Shown here in pieces: positions 1 to 7,559 of a stretch of 64,000 nucleotides of DNA (position 1 is the stretch's first letter; each line of letters opens with the position of its first letter). A program made the position numbers and the translations under genes. Source of the stretch: CAYNRA01 sp046296415 (lineage in GTDB: Bacteria > Bacteroidota > Bacteroidia > Cytophagales > Spirosomataceae); contig JBKBLN010000001.1 in assembly GCA_046296415.1 (NCBI GenBank), positions 62,001-126,000 on the forward strand. Direction: 5' to 3'. The notes under the pieces are model-generated. The model had not been told where the DNA came from and searched no databases. It saw only the letters and a program-made list of their open reading frames with translations.

Positions 1-2
1 TG

Positions 3-638
3 TATTCTTCTTTACCCATGGCTGGTTCGTTAGTACCAGGGCAAAATGTGGCTGCTTGGTTGGACGAAACGTTGCTTTCGGGGCACCTGTACCAAGCCAC
101 CAAAACATGGGATCCGGAAGGTTTCCTGAGTACCATTCCTTCCATCGTTACCGGTTTGCTGGGCGTAATAGTCGGTAAGGCATTACTTGCGAACTGGAGG
201 ATTTCCCAAAAACTTGGTTGGGGATATATCGCAAGCCTTGTGTTGATTGGGGTAGGATATGTTTGGAATGAAGTATTTCCAATCAATAAATCGCTTTGGA
301 CCTCTTCCTATGTATTGGTTATGGCCGGTTTTGCTTTGTTTTTCTTGACATCTATTGAGGCCTTGATTCACTTTGGCTCTGATCGCTGGACTCGCCCTTT
401 CTTGATTTTTGGTACCAATGCCATCACCGTCTTTTTCTTTTCAGGTTTTATACCCGATGTTTTGTGGATGGTTCAGGTGGGAGACACGAGTCTTCAAGGT
501 TGGCTGTATGCGACCTTCATTACCTCGGTTTTTTCCGATCCCTACCAAGCCTCATTAGCTGGTGCAATTGCCTATTTGGTGATTTGGGGAGGAATACTGA
601 CCTATTTTTACCGAAACCGTCTTATATTTAAAGTGTAA
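3..638 (+). CDS. NagX/DUF5009-type membrane acyltransferase, 3' part
   Basis: This is the C-terminal part of a multi-pass membrane protein; the reading frame is open to the left edge of the window, so the start lies outside and the ATG at 18 is probably internal. The motif DPEGFLSTIPSIVTGLLGV is typical of the DUF5009 / heparan-alpha-glucosaminide N-acetyltransferase-like family (COG4299), which moves acetyl groups across the membrane onto sugars. About five hydrophobic segments follow, with the last residues (YRNRLIFKV) forming a short basic tail. The DUF1080 gene downstream, 31 bases away on the same strand, also belongs to carbohydrate metabolism, so a sugar-related role is consistent. The exact substrate cannot be told from this fragment. 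Confidence 0.8.
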   Translation, partial: YSSLPMAGSLVPGQNVAAWLDETLLSGHLYQATKTWDPEGFLSTIPSIVTGLLGVIVGKALLANWRISQKLGWGYIASLVLIGVGYVWNEVFPINKSLWTSSYVLVMAGFALFFLTSIEALIHFGSDRWTRPFLIFGTNAITVFFFSGFIPDVLWMVQVGDTSLQGWLYATFITSVFSDPYQASLAGAIAYLVIWGGILTYFYRNRLIFKV

Positions 639-669
639 TTCCTCAGTATTCAACATAAACCTACAAAAG

Positions 670-1338
670 ATGAAAAAATGGATTCTCGCTGTATTCGTCG
701 CTGCGTCAATGCCCGTTATGGCCCAAAAAGGGAAATGGATCTCGTTATTTGACGGTAAACAATTGAACGGCTGGCATAACTGGAAGTCTGACCAAGTTTC
801 AGGTTGGGAAATCAAAGACGGTGTCCTCAGTACCAAAGGAAAAAGTGGTGATTTAGTGACCAACAAGGAGTATGAAAACTTTATTCTGGAGTTTGAATTC
901 AATGTGGCTCCAAAGGGTAATTCCGGGATTATCTACAAAGTCTTGGAAGATGCCTCCAAGCAGGAATATTTTGCTTCTTATGCATCAGGTCCTGAGTATC
1001 AAATCATTGACGACCAGAATTACCCTAGCGCTATTACCGATAAACAAAAAACAGGGGCGAATTACGATGTATATCAGCCCAATGATTTTTTGGTAGTCAA
1101 GCCCGCTGGCCAATGGAATCAAGGAAAAATCGTGATCAACCAAAACAAGGTAGAACACTGGTTGAACGGAAAAAAGGTGGTGGAATATACGTATGGGTCC
1201 GAGGTATGGGCTAAAGACGTGGCCGGAAGTAAATTTGCCAAGTGGGCGTATGCGACTCCCCATCCTAAAGGAAAAATTGCTTTACAAGATCATGGAGATC
1301 AGGTCAGTTTTAAAAATATCCGGATTAAAGAGTTATAA
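670..1338 (+). CDS. DUF1080 (3-keto-disaccharide hydrolase-like) secreted protein
   Basis: The 222-residue protein starts with a signal peptide (MKKWILAVFVAASMPVMAQ) and continues as one DUF1080 domain, a concanavalin-like jelly roll. Family hallmarks are visible: SLFDGKQLNGWHNW near residue 26, then WEIKDGVLSTKG, and the C-terminal GKIALQDHGDQVSFKNIRIKEL. Members of this family include 3-keto-glycoside hydrolases and many uncharacterised periplasmic proteins of Bacteroidota and Planctomycetota. It is expected to act in the periplasm or at the outer membrane. The gene follows a NagX-like acyltransferase and ends at a strong hairpin shared with the convergent gene. The enzymatic activity is inferred from the family only. 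Confidence 0.88.
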   Translation: MKKWILAVFVAASMPVMAQKGKWISLFDGKQLNGWHNWKSDQVSGWEIKDGVLSTKGKSGDLVTNKEYENFILEFEFNVAPKGNSGIIYKVLEDASKQEYFASYASGPEYQIIDDQNYPSAITDKQKTGANYDVYQPNDFLVVKPAGQWNQGKIVINQNKVEHWLNGKKVVEYTYGSEVWAKDVAGSKFAKWAYATPHPKGKIALQDHGDQVSFKNIRIKEL

Positions 1339-1343
1339 TCAGC

Positions 1344-1376
1344 GACTAGGGGCGTTTCTCGTAAACGTCCCTAGTC
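1344..1376. terminator. Bidirectional hairpin between convergent genes
   Basis: A 14-bp stem (1344-1357 with 1363-1376, one G-U pair on one strand) closes a 5-nt loop CTCGT. It sits between the + strand DUF1080 gene and the stop codon of the minus-strand TPR gene, whose last codons it overlaps. There is no long T-run, so termination is inferred from stem strength and position. Confidence 0.7.
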
Positions 1377-2192
1377 AATTGTTTCTAAAATTTCGCCTAG
1401 CAACTCATATCGCTTTTCTTGAATTTTTTCCTGTGCGATGCGCTCGGCTTTTTGAAATCCACCCTGATAGTACCGTTGCACCCAAGGTAAAAAAGATAAA
1501 GTCCCCTCAATAAATGTGGTGTTCAATGCAGAACGCAATCCCAAATAGAACAAGCCACCGGTTAATAGCATCGAATTCAATCCATTCTTCACATCCCCAA
1601 CATACAATTGCCCTAGCCCGGGAAGAATCATGCTCAGTACTTTTGCCTTTTTAGGATTGATTTTGCTGATTCGATCGTTTTTTCGGAATAATTGATGCAC
1701 AGTCGTCGTATCGGATACAAGGCCCTTAAATGCCACTTCGGCGGTCGAAAACTGGCCTTGGGCGTAGGCTGTTAATCCTTCATAAAAAAGTCGTTCTTTT
1801 TCTTGTGAGGGGATCTGCAAGGGAGTATCCATATCCAAAAGTTCGACTTCCGCAAAGGAGTATTGTTTTAGGAAAAGTAACGAGGCAATTTTTTGCAAAG
1901 AATAAGCGGTTTTTAGGCTATCTACATCGGTCGAGAAGTAGGCAAGATCATAGTAATTAGCGGCTTCTGCATATCTTTTTTCGGTGTATAGGCTGTGGGC
2001 AATCCGGGCATAAATGGATGGGCTGTAGGTTTGAGTTGAGTCAAAGAACAGAACACGTTGGTATACCTCGATTGCCGAGGCAAAACGTCCCGCTTCAAAT
2101 TCTTGATTCCCAAACACATAGGCTTGAGAGATCGTTTGGCCTTGAGAAGGGAAATTAAGGATAATAAGTAGTAAACAAAGCGCTTGTTTCAT
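1371..2192 (-). CDS. Secreted TPR protein with C-terminal membrane hairpin (paralogue A)
   Basis: I place the start at the ATG at 2192 (MKQALCLLLIILNF), which gives a signal peptide; an ORF up to 2288 lacks one. The protein has about 273 residues. The first 150 contain TPR-like helical pairs (FGNQEFEAGRFASAIEVYQR; YTEKRYAEAANYYDLAYF). The C-terminal third has the motif LSMILPGLGQLYVGDVKNGL followed by hydrophobic stretches, like TM2/DUF5683-type membrane segments. The upstream neighbour (2155-2988) has the same architecture and a related motif, so the two arose by duplication; they overlap by 38 bases. The cluster also holds yidD and a LolA-like gene, which suggests an envelope assembly role, but function is unknown. 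Confidence 0.75.
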   Translation of the reverse strand: MKQALCLLLIILNFPSQGQTISQAYVFGNQEFEAGRFASAIEVYQRVLFFDSTQTYSPSIYARIAHSLYTEKRYAEAANYYDLAYFSTDVDSLKTAYSLQKIASLLFLKQYSFAEVELLDMDTPLQIPSQEKERLFYEGLTAYAQGQFSTAEVAFKGLVSDTTTVHQLFRKNDRISKINPKKAKVLSMILPGLGQLYVGDVKNGLNSMLLTGGLFYLGLRSALNTTFIEGTLSFLPWVQRYYQGGFQKAERIAQEKIQEKRYELLGEILETID

Positions 2193-2988
2193 GTTTGATG
2201 GCGTCGTGTTTTCGAATGTTGAATTGTTTGGCTGCTTTGGCGGAGCCGTACACATTTCCAAGGTAAAAGCCGAGGCCGAGGCCTCCATAAATCCACCCTT
2301 TGGATCCTCGAATACCTTGTTGGGTGAAGCCTCGATAGGATTGAAAGGCCATTCCAGCGGTAAAAATCAACGAAACAAGTCCGTCCTTCCATTGCCCAGC
2401 ATATGCTTTTCCTGCCCCGGGCAGAATCAGAGAGAGGCTCCCAGCCAACCAAGGCTTTTTATAGGGGCCTTGAGTGGCTTTTTCCGTGAGGTTTCGATAG
2501 GCAGGATACAAAAAGTGCGTGGTATCTCGAATCGCCAGGACCATTGTTTGCGCCTCTTTGAATCGATCGGTGAATAAGAAAATAGACGATTGAATGATCT
2601 TTTGGTCCGGTTCAGGAAAGACGGACGATTGTTGAATAAACGAAAGGGTGGTTTCCCATTGCCGTGCATTCATGCCTAGTTTGGTTCTTTCCAATGCAAA
2701 CGGGTACGTTAGATGGGCAGAGGGGTTAAAAAACTGACTAAATCGTTGCAAACCTTTGTCGGTTTGATTGGCCAATCGGTAGGCTCGAAGGACTTGAAGT
2801 TGGAAGGTATCGTTACGAGGTTCTAAAAACAAAAGTCGTTCATATTCTCTGGCCGCGAAGTCATATTGACCTGATTTAAACAGGTGGTCGGCAAACCGGA
2901 CGGTATGCGAGCGATCAAAAAGATTCCCTTCTTGAGCCCAGGAGGCGGATGTCAAAAACAAAAACAGAGCGAAATAAATTGGTTTCAT
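2155..2988 (-). CDS. Secreted TPR protein with C-terminal membrane hairpin (paralogue B)
   Basis: The 277-residue protein begins with a signal peptide (MKPIYFALFLFLTSASWAQ). Residues 25-190 are helical and TPR-like (FADHLFKSGQYDFAAREYER). The C-terminal part carries LSLILPGAGKAYAGQWKDGL and two hydrophobic glycine-rich segments ending near residue 250. It shares this architecture with the next gene (paralogue A), with which it overlaps. It starts only 9 bases after the yidD stop codon, so the three genes are almost certainly cotranscribed. No enzyme motif is visible; a scaffold role at the periplasmic side of the membrane is an inference. Confidence 0.75.
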   Translation of the reverse strand: MKPIYFALFLFLTSASWAQEGNLFDRSHTVRFADHLFKSGQYDFAAREYERLLFLEPRNDTFQLQVLRAYRLANQTDKGLQRFSQFFNPSAHLTYPFALERTKLGMNARQWETTLSFIQQSSVFPEPDQKIIQSSIFLFTDRFKEAQTMVLAIRDTTHFLYPAYRNLTEKATQGPYKKPWLAGSLSLILPGAGKAYAGQWKDGLVSLIFTAGMAFQSYRGFTQQGIRGSKGWIYGGLGLGFYLGNVYGSAKAAKQFNIRKHDAIKHETSALFTTYYP

Positions 2989-2997
2989 AGAGAGGAT

Positions 2998-3405
2998 TTA
3001 TCGAATCACCACTTCTTTATAAGGGTCTGGAGCGACGGGCGGATCAAATAGTAATTGGGTTTTCTTATCAATTTCGTAGGCTGTAGGAGATAGGCCATTG
3101 CACCGAGTGAGTCGATCCATGGTCATGACTCCCCCCCGAATGGGCCCAAATCGTTTTACGGCCAAAATTCCATACTCTGAACATGAAGGAGTAAAGGTAC
3201 ACACACTCAAGTCTTGGGAGGATACAAACGTTTTGTAGAACAAAAACAAACCCGAAAAAGCCAATTGAACCTCGTTGGTATTGTTTTTTGCTTCCGCATA
3301 CACTCGTTTGGTCGGAGTGTCTAAAATGGCTTGAAATGACTTTTTGCTTTGAGCCTTACTTTCGAGCAGGCTTAGCCACAGGAATGCGATAACGGTATAT
3401 TTCAT
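2998..3405 (-). CDS. yidD: YidD-family protein with its own signal peptide
   Basis: The core CTFTPSCSEYGILAVKRFG followed by GPIRGGVMTMDRLTRCNG matches the YidD (DUF37, membrane protein insertion efficiency factor) signature, with its conserved cysteines and the R-x-x-R-C end. Unlike ordinary YidD of 70-90 residues, this one has about 135: an N-terminal signal-like segment (MKYTVIAFLWLSLLESKAQ) plus some 40 extra residues before the core. I chose ATG 3405 because the longer ORF start at 3423 would put charged residues before the hydrophobic stretch. Canonical YidD acts with YidC at the inner membrane, normally beside rnpA. Here it lies inside a cluster with a LolA-like gene (overlap about 50 bases) and two TPR proteins. 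Confidence 0.85.
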   Translation of the reverse strand: MKYTVIAFLWLSLLESKAQSKKSFQAILDTPTKRVYAEAKNNTNEVQLAFSGLFLFYKTFVSSQDLSVCTFTPSCSEYGILAVKRFGPIRGGVMTMDRLTRCNGLSPTAYEIDKKTQLLFDPPVAPDPYKEVVIR

Positions 3406-4057
3406 CTTCGGTCGACTGGTCAATGATCACGTTCTTATAGGTTGTCAGCTGTATATTTTGTTTACCTTCAGGAAGATACGAAATCATCGTCACCTCCTGT
3501 GGGAAAGAAATTCCTTTGAGTGTGGTGTATTTTTTGAAGTATTGCCGACTTACTACCTTATTTTCCTTGTCAAAGAATACCATGGCATCCAGCCGTTTAT
3601 TAACATTGTGCATTTGGACATTCCCAAATACTTTTTTGAATCGGTCGTCTGCGGGAACCCAGGTAGTTAGAACACCCTCTTTTGTTTTTTCGACCTTCCC
3701 GATTTTATAGATGGGCTTTTCCTCAACGGCTTTGAGTCCATAATCGGCTAGGCGGCCCGTAAGGGCGAGATGAAAGACGGTAAATTCGGGTACCAGGACG
3801 GTCCGGGTGGTGCTGGCCAGTTTCCCATCTTTATCTAGGGTGTAGAGGGTGGTATCTTGGGCAATGACGGTCTCTTGTCTGGGGAACTTCAGTTGATAGA
3901 CAATTTTTTTGTAAATTTTATCATAATATACCTTCCCCATAGTCAACCGGTACGTTCCATCCGAGAGTTTATCCTTAATGGAAACATCGGCTTTAAAGCG
4001 ATAGAATTGTTGGGAGAAGACAGGAAAGGTGAGCAAGAAAAATAAAAGGAAACGCAT
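3356..4057 (-). CDS. LolA-like secreted protein
   Basis: This 233-residue protein has a clear signal peptide (MRFLLFFLLTFPVFSQQ) and a body rich in beta strands (YRFKADVSIKDKLSDGTYRL; YRLTMGKVYYDKIYKKIVYQ; YTLDKDGKLASTTR). The pattern of short strands ending in residues for a half-barrel resembles LolA/outer-membrane lipoprotein-sorting proteins of Bacteroidota. It is the first gene of a four-gene minus-strand cluster with yidD and two TPR paralogues, and its 3' end overlaps yidD by 50 bases, indicating translational coupling. A periplasmic lipid or lipoprotein binding role is an inference from fold-level resemblance; no exact family assignment is possible by eye. Confidence 0.6.
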   Translation of the reverse strand: MRFLLFFLLTFPVFSQQFYRFKADVSIKDKLSDGTYRLTMGKVYYDKIYKKIVYQLKFPRQETVIAQDTTLYTLDKDGKLASTTRTVLVPEFTVFHLALTGRLADYGLKAVEEKPIYKIGKVEKTKEGVLTTWVPADDRFKKVFGNVQMHNVNKRLDAMVFFDKENKVVSRQYFKKYTTLKGISFPQEVTMISYLPEGKQNIQLTTYKNVIIDQSTEDEIYRYRIPVAKPARK

Positions 4058-4086
4058 ACGGAAGCAGTTGGTCTGTAAATAAAACG

Positions 4087-4124
4087 AAAATAGCCCAAAT
4101 ACCGTGTCGGCTTTGAGCTATTTT
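4087..4124 (-). terminator. Hairpin terminator of the small membrane protein gene
   Basis: AAAATAGC at 4087-4094 pairs with GCTATTTT at 4117-4124, and CAAA/TTTG extends the stem inside. On the minus strand it is followed by a T-rich stretch. It lies 20 bases after the stop codon of the gene ending at 4145. Confidence 0.65.
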
Positions 4125-4144
4125 CATCAAAATCGGAAAACGAA

Positions 4145-4585
4145 TTAGATTAACCAAGTCGCGCGTCCAAAAACAACACCCCAGAAGATAATATATAACA
4201 AGTAAACACCACCTGTTACCAAACATCCATAAAGGGCTTTCTTGGTTTGATCTTTATCTTTATCCGTCAAAACATACACTAAAATTACACCGAGTAGTGT
4301 CAAGACACAACCCCACCAGAACGCAGGGATACCCAAAGGTAGCTCGTCCACGGCAAAGGCGGCTGAAGAATCAGGTGCGAGGGTTAAATCTTTCAGAAGC
4401 GTTGAGTTGCTAGCTTGCATTTCTTCGAGGGTAGCACCTGAGGATTCAACATACTTCTCAATCTTGTTCAATTGATCAAAGTCAGCAGTCGCATCATACG
4501 AGTAAGTTTCAGCCGATTTTTCGTTGGCGAAAGAAACACCAACCGATAAGAAAAGAATAGACAGCAGGGTAGTTAGTTTTTTCAT
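4145..4585 (-). CDS. Small conserved membrane protein with signal peptide
   Basis: From ATG 4585 the protein has 146 residues and begins with a signal peptide (MKKLTTLLSILFLSVGVSFA). The longer ORF start at 4672 is rejected because it would cover the promoter. The middle is a soluble, acidic segment; the C-terminal half has two membrane segments (GIPAFWWGCVLTLLGVILVY and LYGCLVTGGVYLLYIIFWGV) joined by a charged loop (TDKDKDQTKK). Similar two-helix small proteins are frequent in Bacteroidota and have no known function. It is a single-gene unit with its own promoter and terminator. Confidence 0.75.
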   Translation of the reverse strand: MKKLTTLLSILFLSVGVSFANEKSAETYSYDATADFDQLNKIEKYVESSGATLEEMQASNSTLLKDLTLAPDSSAAFAVDELPLGIPAFWWGCVLTLLGVILVYVLTDKDKDQTKKALYGCLVTGGVYLLYIIFWGVVFGRATWLI

Positions 4586-4637
4586 AACGTATACAAGAAT
4601 TAAAGGTGATTTGATGACAATTGTACCTAATTTTTCC

Positions 4638-4645
4638 CAAACATA
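4638..4645 (-). promoter_or_regulatory. Bacteroidota -7 promoter element
   Basis: On the minus strand the octamer TATGTTTG matches TAnnTTTG exactly. It lies 53 bases before the ATG at 4585. No well-spaced TTG (-33) element is obvious. Confidence 0.5.
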
Positions 4646-4730
4646 CAAACATCGTATAGCTAGGAACGTCACAAATTAACCTTTTCTTCTCATTTCCACC
4701 AAGCGAGGGTTTGTAAAACGGGCAAATGTT

Positions 4731-5432
4731 TTATTTAGTGGTTCTTGTGAGTGTATGAAACCAATCTTCTAGGTTTTCCTTTACCTCTGAGATGGGGCGG
4801 TCGGCTAGCAAAGTACCTTGATGAATGACAAGGACTCGATCGCAAACGGCCACAACTTCGGATAAGATATGTGTGCTGAATAAAACAGTCTTTTGTTGAC
4901 CTAAGGATTTGATGAGTTGTCGGATTTCGACCAACTGATTAGGGTCTAGTCCGGTGGTGGGTTCATCCAAAATCAGCACCTCGGGGTTGTGAAGGATGGC
5001 TTGTGCAAGCCCGACACGTTGTCGATAGCCTTTGGAGAGCTGACCGATTCGTTTGTGTGCCTCCGGTGCGAGCCCAACACCTTGAATAACCTCCTCTATT
5101 CGAGCTTGGGCATCTGGAATTTGGTGAATGTGCGCGATGAATGATAAATGTGCACGAACGTACGAATCCAAGTACAACGGATTGTGTTCAGGCAAATAAC
5201 CAATATGCCGCCGAGTTTCAGGAAATCCAGGACCCACCGGTAGTCCCAAAACCTCAATTTTCCCCGCATCTGGAAGTAAAGTACCCGTGATCATTTTGAG
5301 GGTGGTAGACTTTCCGGCACCATTTGGACCTAAAAATCCAACGATTTCACCGGGTCGAAGTGTGAAAGATACCTGTTGAACAGCCCACTGGCTACCAAAT
5401 TGCTTGGAAATAGAGTGAATATGGATGGACAT
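4731..5432 (-). CDS. GldA-like ABC transporter ATP-binding protein (short form)
   Basis: This cytoplasmic ATPase of 233 residues has Walker A GPNGAGKST (residues 35-43), the signature LSKGYRQRVGLAQ, Walker B VLILDEPTTGLDP and the H-loop STHILSE. The segment RRHIGYLPEHNPLYLDSYV is characteristic of GldA and related ABC-2 type ATPases of Bacteroidota. GldA of gliding species is near 300 residues; here the usual C-terminal domain of 60-70 residues is missing, because GTLLADRPISEV runs straight into LEDWFHTLT, the motif that normally ends these proteins. No permease gene (gldF or gldG) is adjacent. It may supply energy to a permease encoded elsewhere. A role in gliding is possible but not shown. 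Confidence 0.8.
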   Translation of the reverse strand: MSIHIHSISKQFGSQWAVQQVSFTLRPGEIVGFLGPNGAGKSTTLKMITGTLLPDAGKIEVLGLPVGPGFPETRRHIGYLPEHNPLYLDSYVRAHLSFIAHIHQIPDAQARIEEVIQGVGLAPEAHKRIGQLSKGYRQRVGLAQAILHNPEVLILDEPTTGLDPNQLVEIRQLIKSLGQQKTVLFSTHILSEVVAVCDRVLVIHQGTLLADRPISEVKENLEDWFHTLTRTTK

Positions 5433-5506
5433 AGATTTGAAAAAATTCCCTTCTTTACCTCAAAACGAAAATAAACAAGAATAGCGCTGCAAGTTATTGA
5501 AAAATA

Positions 5507-5536
5507 AAACCGACCTCCAAGAGCAGAAGTCGGTTT
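5507..5536 (-). terminator. Rho-independent terminator of the acyl-CoA dehydrogenase gene
   Basis: AAACCGAC (5507-5514) pairs with GTCGGTTT (5529-5536) around a 14-nt loop. On the minus strand the stem is followed by TTATTTTT. It lies about 60 bases after the stop codon at 5598. Confidence 0.75.
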
Positions 5537-5597
5537 ATTGATTTTTAGTTGTTGATTCTAAGCCAAAAATACCAGGGTGTCAGAGGTCTGGTTGCCC

Positions 5598-7397
5598 TTA
5601 AAAAATGTATTTATTCTCCTGTAAGCATGCGTCTGCCACTCGGCGGCGAGCATCCTTCAGGTTCATGGGTTCAATTTTAGTGAATCGTTTCAATCCCATC
5701 AACATGACCCGAAGTTCATCTCCTTCTGCGAAGGAGGTGATCGCCTGACGGCCGGCGACTTGAGCTATTTCGACGGCTCGATTTAGGTAAATCATGGCCA
5801 TGTCTTTTTGTAAGCTCACCGCTGCTTCGCCTTTGGTGTCGATGAGTTTTTCTACCCGTAGCAAGGTCGATTCAGCCGCGTAGATTTCGATGATCATGTC
5901 GGCGATGTTCATCAAGATCTCCTGCTCATGGGAAAGTTTCATCATGAATTTTTGTACGGCCGCTCCGGCAATCATCAAAACAGCTTTTTTGAGATTGGCG
6001 AGTACTTTCTTTTCGGCAGCAAATAGAGTTTCTTGGTCATCCCCTCCAAAGGTTGGGATCGACATGATTTCTTTGGCCACCGATTGAGCGGGCCCCATCA
6101 GATCCAATTCTCCTTTCATGGCTTTTTTGAGGAGCATATCGACGATCAACATGCGGTTGATTTCGTTGGTTCCTTCAAAAATGCGGTTGATTCGTGAGTC
6201 ACGGTAGGCGCGTTCCATGGGGGCATCGGCTGAGTAGCCCATTCCGCCAAAGATTTGAAGGCTTTCGTCGACCACAAAGTCAAGAACCTCTGAACCATGA
6301 ACCTTCATGATAGCACATTCAATGGCAAATTGCTCAACGCCTTTGAGTTTCGCTTCCGACTCATCCATGCCACCAGCAATTAGGCTTTCTATGGCATCAT
6401 CGATGTTTTGACCAGCCCGGTAACAAGCCGTTTCACTCGCATAAATTTGCGTGGCCATGTCTGCAATTTTTTGTTTGATTGCACCAAATCGGCCGATGGT
6501 AATTCCAAATTGCTTGCGTTCATTGGCATATTGGATGCCATGGTTCAACGAGCCTTTTGCCCCGCCAACAACCGCCACACCTAACTTGATACGGCCGATA
6601 TTCAAAATATTGACGGCAATTTTAAAACCGTTTTGACGGGTAGATAACATGTTCTCTACCGGCACGAGGCATTCGTTGAAAAATACTTGGCGGGTGTCTG
6701 AGCCTTTGATCCCTAATTTATGTTCAGGCTCATTCATGGAAATCCCGTTAAAGGATTTCTCTACAATGAAAGCCGTTAGATTTTTGTCGTCTTCGATCCG
6801 AGCAAATACAATGAATACGTCGGCAAAGCCACCGTTGGTTATCCACATTTTTTGGCCCGTGATGGCGTAATGTTTGCCGTCTTCGGTGAGAACCGCTTTG
6901 GTTTTACCTGAGTTAGCATCGGAGCCGGAATCCGGTTCAGTCAAACAGTAAGCGGCTTTCCACTCGCCTGTAGCTAGTTTGGGTAAATATTTTGCTTTTT
7001 GTTCCTCATTGCCGTAATACAAAATGGGTAGGGTTCCAATGCCGGTATGGGCGGATTGGGCAACCGAGAAAGAATGTCCCGTACCGAGGGTTTCGGCTAC
7101 CAACATGGAGGTATTGAAGTTCATCCCAAACCCACCGTAAGCCTCGGGCACCGCAGTACCTAATAAACCCAACTCACCGGCCTTGTCCATTAGGCTGGCC
7201 ATCAAAGCAGGGGATTCAGCTTTATCTATTTTATCCAAAATAGGGTGTACCTCCGTCCGAAGGAAATCCCGACACGTGTCGGCGATCATCTGCTGCTCTT
7301 CCGTAAACTCTTCTGGAATGAAAACATCCATAGCAGGTGTCTCGGCGATTAAAAATTCGCCTCCAGTCAATGCTTTTTTGGGTTGGGTCGATATCAT
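5598..7397 (-). CDS. Acyl-CoA dehydrogenase, long form
   Basis: The 599-residue enzyme oxidises acyl-CoA to enoyl-CoA with FAD, the first step of fatty-acid beta-oxidation. Visible family motifs are AYCLTEPDSGSDANSGKT (FAD/substrate loop), WITNGGFADVFIVFARI, GIKGSDTRQVFF, ANERKQFG, and LQIFGGMGYSADAPMERAYRDSRI with GTNEINRMLI at the end of the classic domain. About 170 further helical residues follow, as in the 600-residue acyl-CoA dehydrogenases common in Bacteroidota and Bacillota. The start ATG at 7397 is 32 bases from a palindrome, and two such palindromes bracket its promoter, so it is likely repressed by a TetR-type fatty-acid regulator encoded outside the window. It forms a monocistronic unit. 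Confidence 0.93.
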   Translation of the reverse strand: MISTQPKKALTGGEFLIAETPAMDVFIPEEFTEEQQMIADTCRDFLRTEVHPILDKIDKAESPALMASLMDKAGELGLLGTAVPEAYGGFGMNFNTSMLVAETLGTGHSFSVAQSAHTGIGTLPILYYGNEEQKAKYLPKLATGEWKAAYCLTEPDSGSDANSGKTKAVLTEDGKHYAITGQKMWITNGGFADVFIVFARIEDDKNLTAFIVEKSFNGISMNEPEHKLGIKGSDTRQVFFNECLVPVENMLSTRQNGFKIAVNILNIGRIKLGVAVVGGAKGSLNHGIQYANERKQFGITIGRFGAIKQKIADMATQIYASETACYRAGQNIDDAIESLIAGGMDESEAKLKGVEQFAIECAIMKVHGSEVLDFVVDESLQIFGGMGYSADAPMERAYRDSRINRIFEGTNEINRMLIVDMLLKKAMKGELDLMGPAQSVAKEIMSIPTFGGDDQETLFAAEKKVLANLKKAVLMIAGAAVQKFMMKLSHEQEILMNIADMIIEIYAAESTLLRVEKLIDTKGEAAVSLQKDMAMIYLNRAVEIAQVAGRQAITSFAEGDELRVMLMGLKRFTKIEPMNLKDARRRVADACLQENKYIF

Positions 7398-7428
7398 AAC
7401 CTTAGGTAATTTTGCTGAATGAAGAAAT

Positions 7429-7485
7429 AGTATGCTTGCATACTGTTACAAAGTAAATAAATAAAAAAATGTTATGCAAGCATAC
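7429..7485 (-). promoter_or_regulatory. Double-palindrome operator bracketing a promoter
   Basis: Two near-identical palindromes with the core TATGCTTGCATA lie upstream of the acyl-CoA dehydrogenase: AGTATGCTTGCATACT at 7429-7444 and TATGCAAGCATA at 7473-7484. Their centres are 42 bp apart, about four helical turns. Between them on the minus strand is TTACTTTG (7456-7449), one base off the -7 consensus, with TTG 20 bases upstream inside the distal palindrome. A dimeric repressor bound here would cover both the -33 element and the start of transcription. Confidence 0.7.
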
Positions 7486-7503
7486 AGAATCAAAAAATTA
7501 AAA

Positions 7504-7534
7504 AAAACCGATTCTTTGGTTTTGAATCGGTTTT
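7504..7534 (-). terminator. Rho-independent terminator of anmK
   Basis: An 11-bp stem (7504-7514 with 7524-7534) with a 9-nt loop is followed on the minus strand by a run of T. It lies between the anmK stop codon (7560) and the operator of the next gene. Confidence 0.85.
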
Positions 7535-7559
7535 GTGGGAGAATCGTTGGCTAGGTTGT

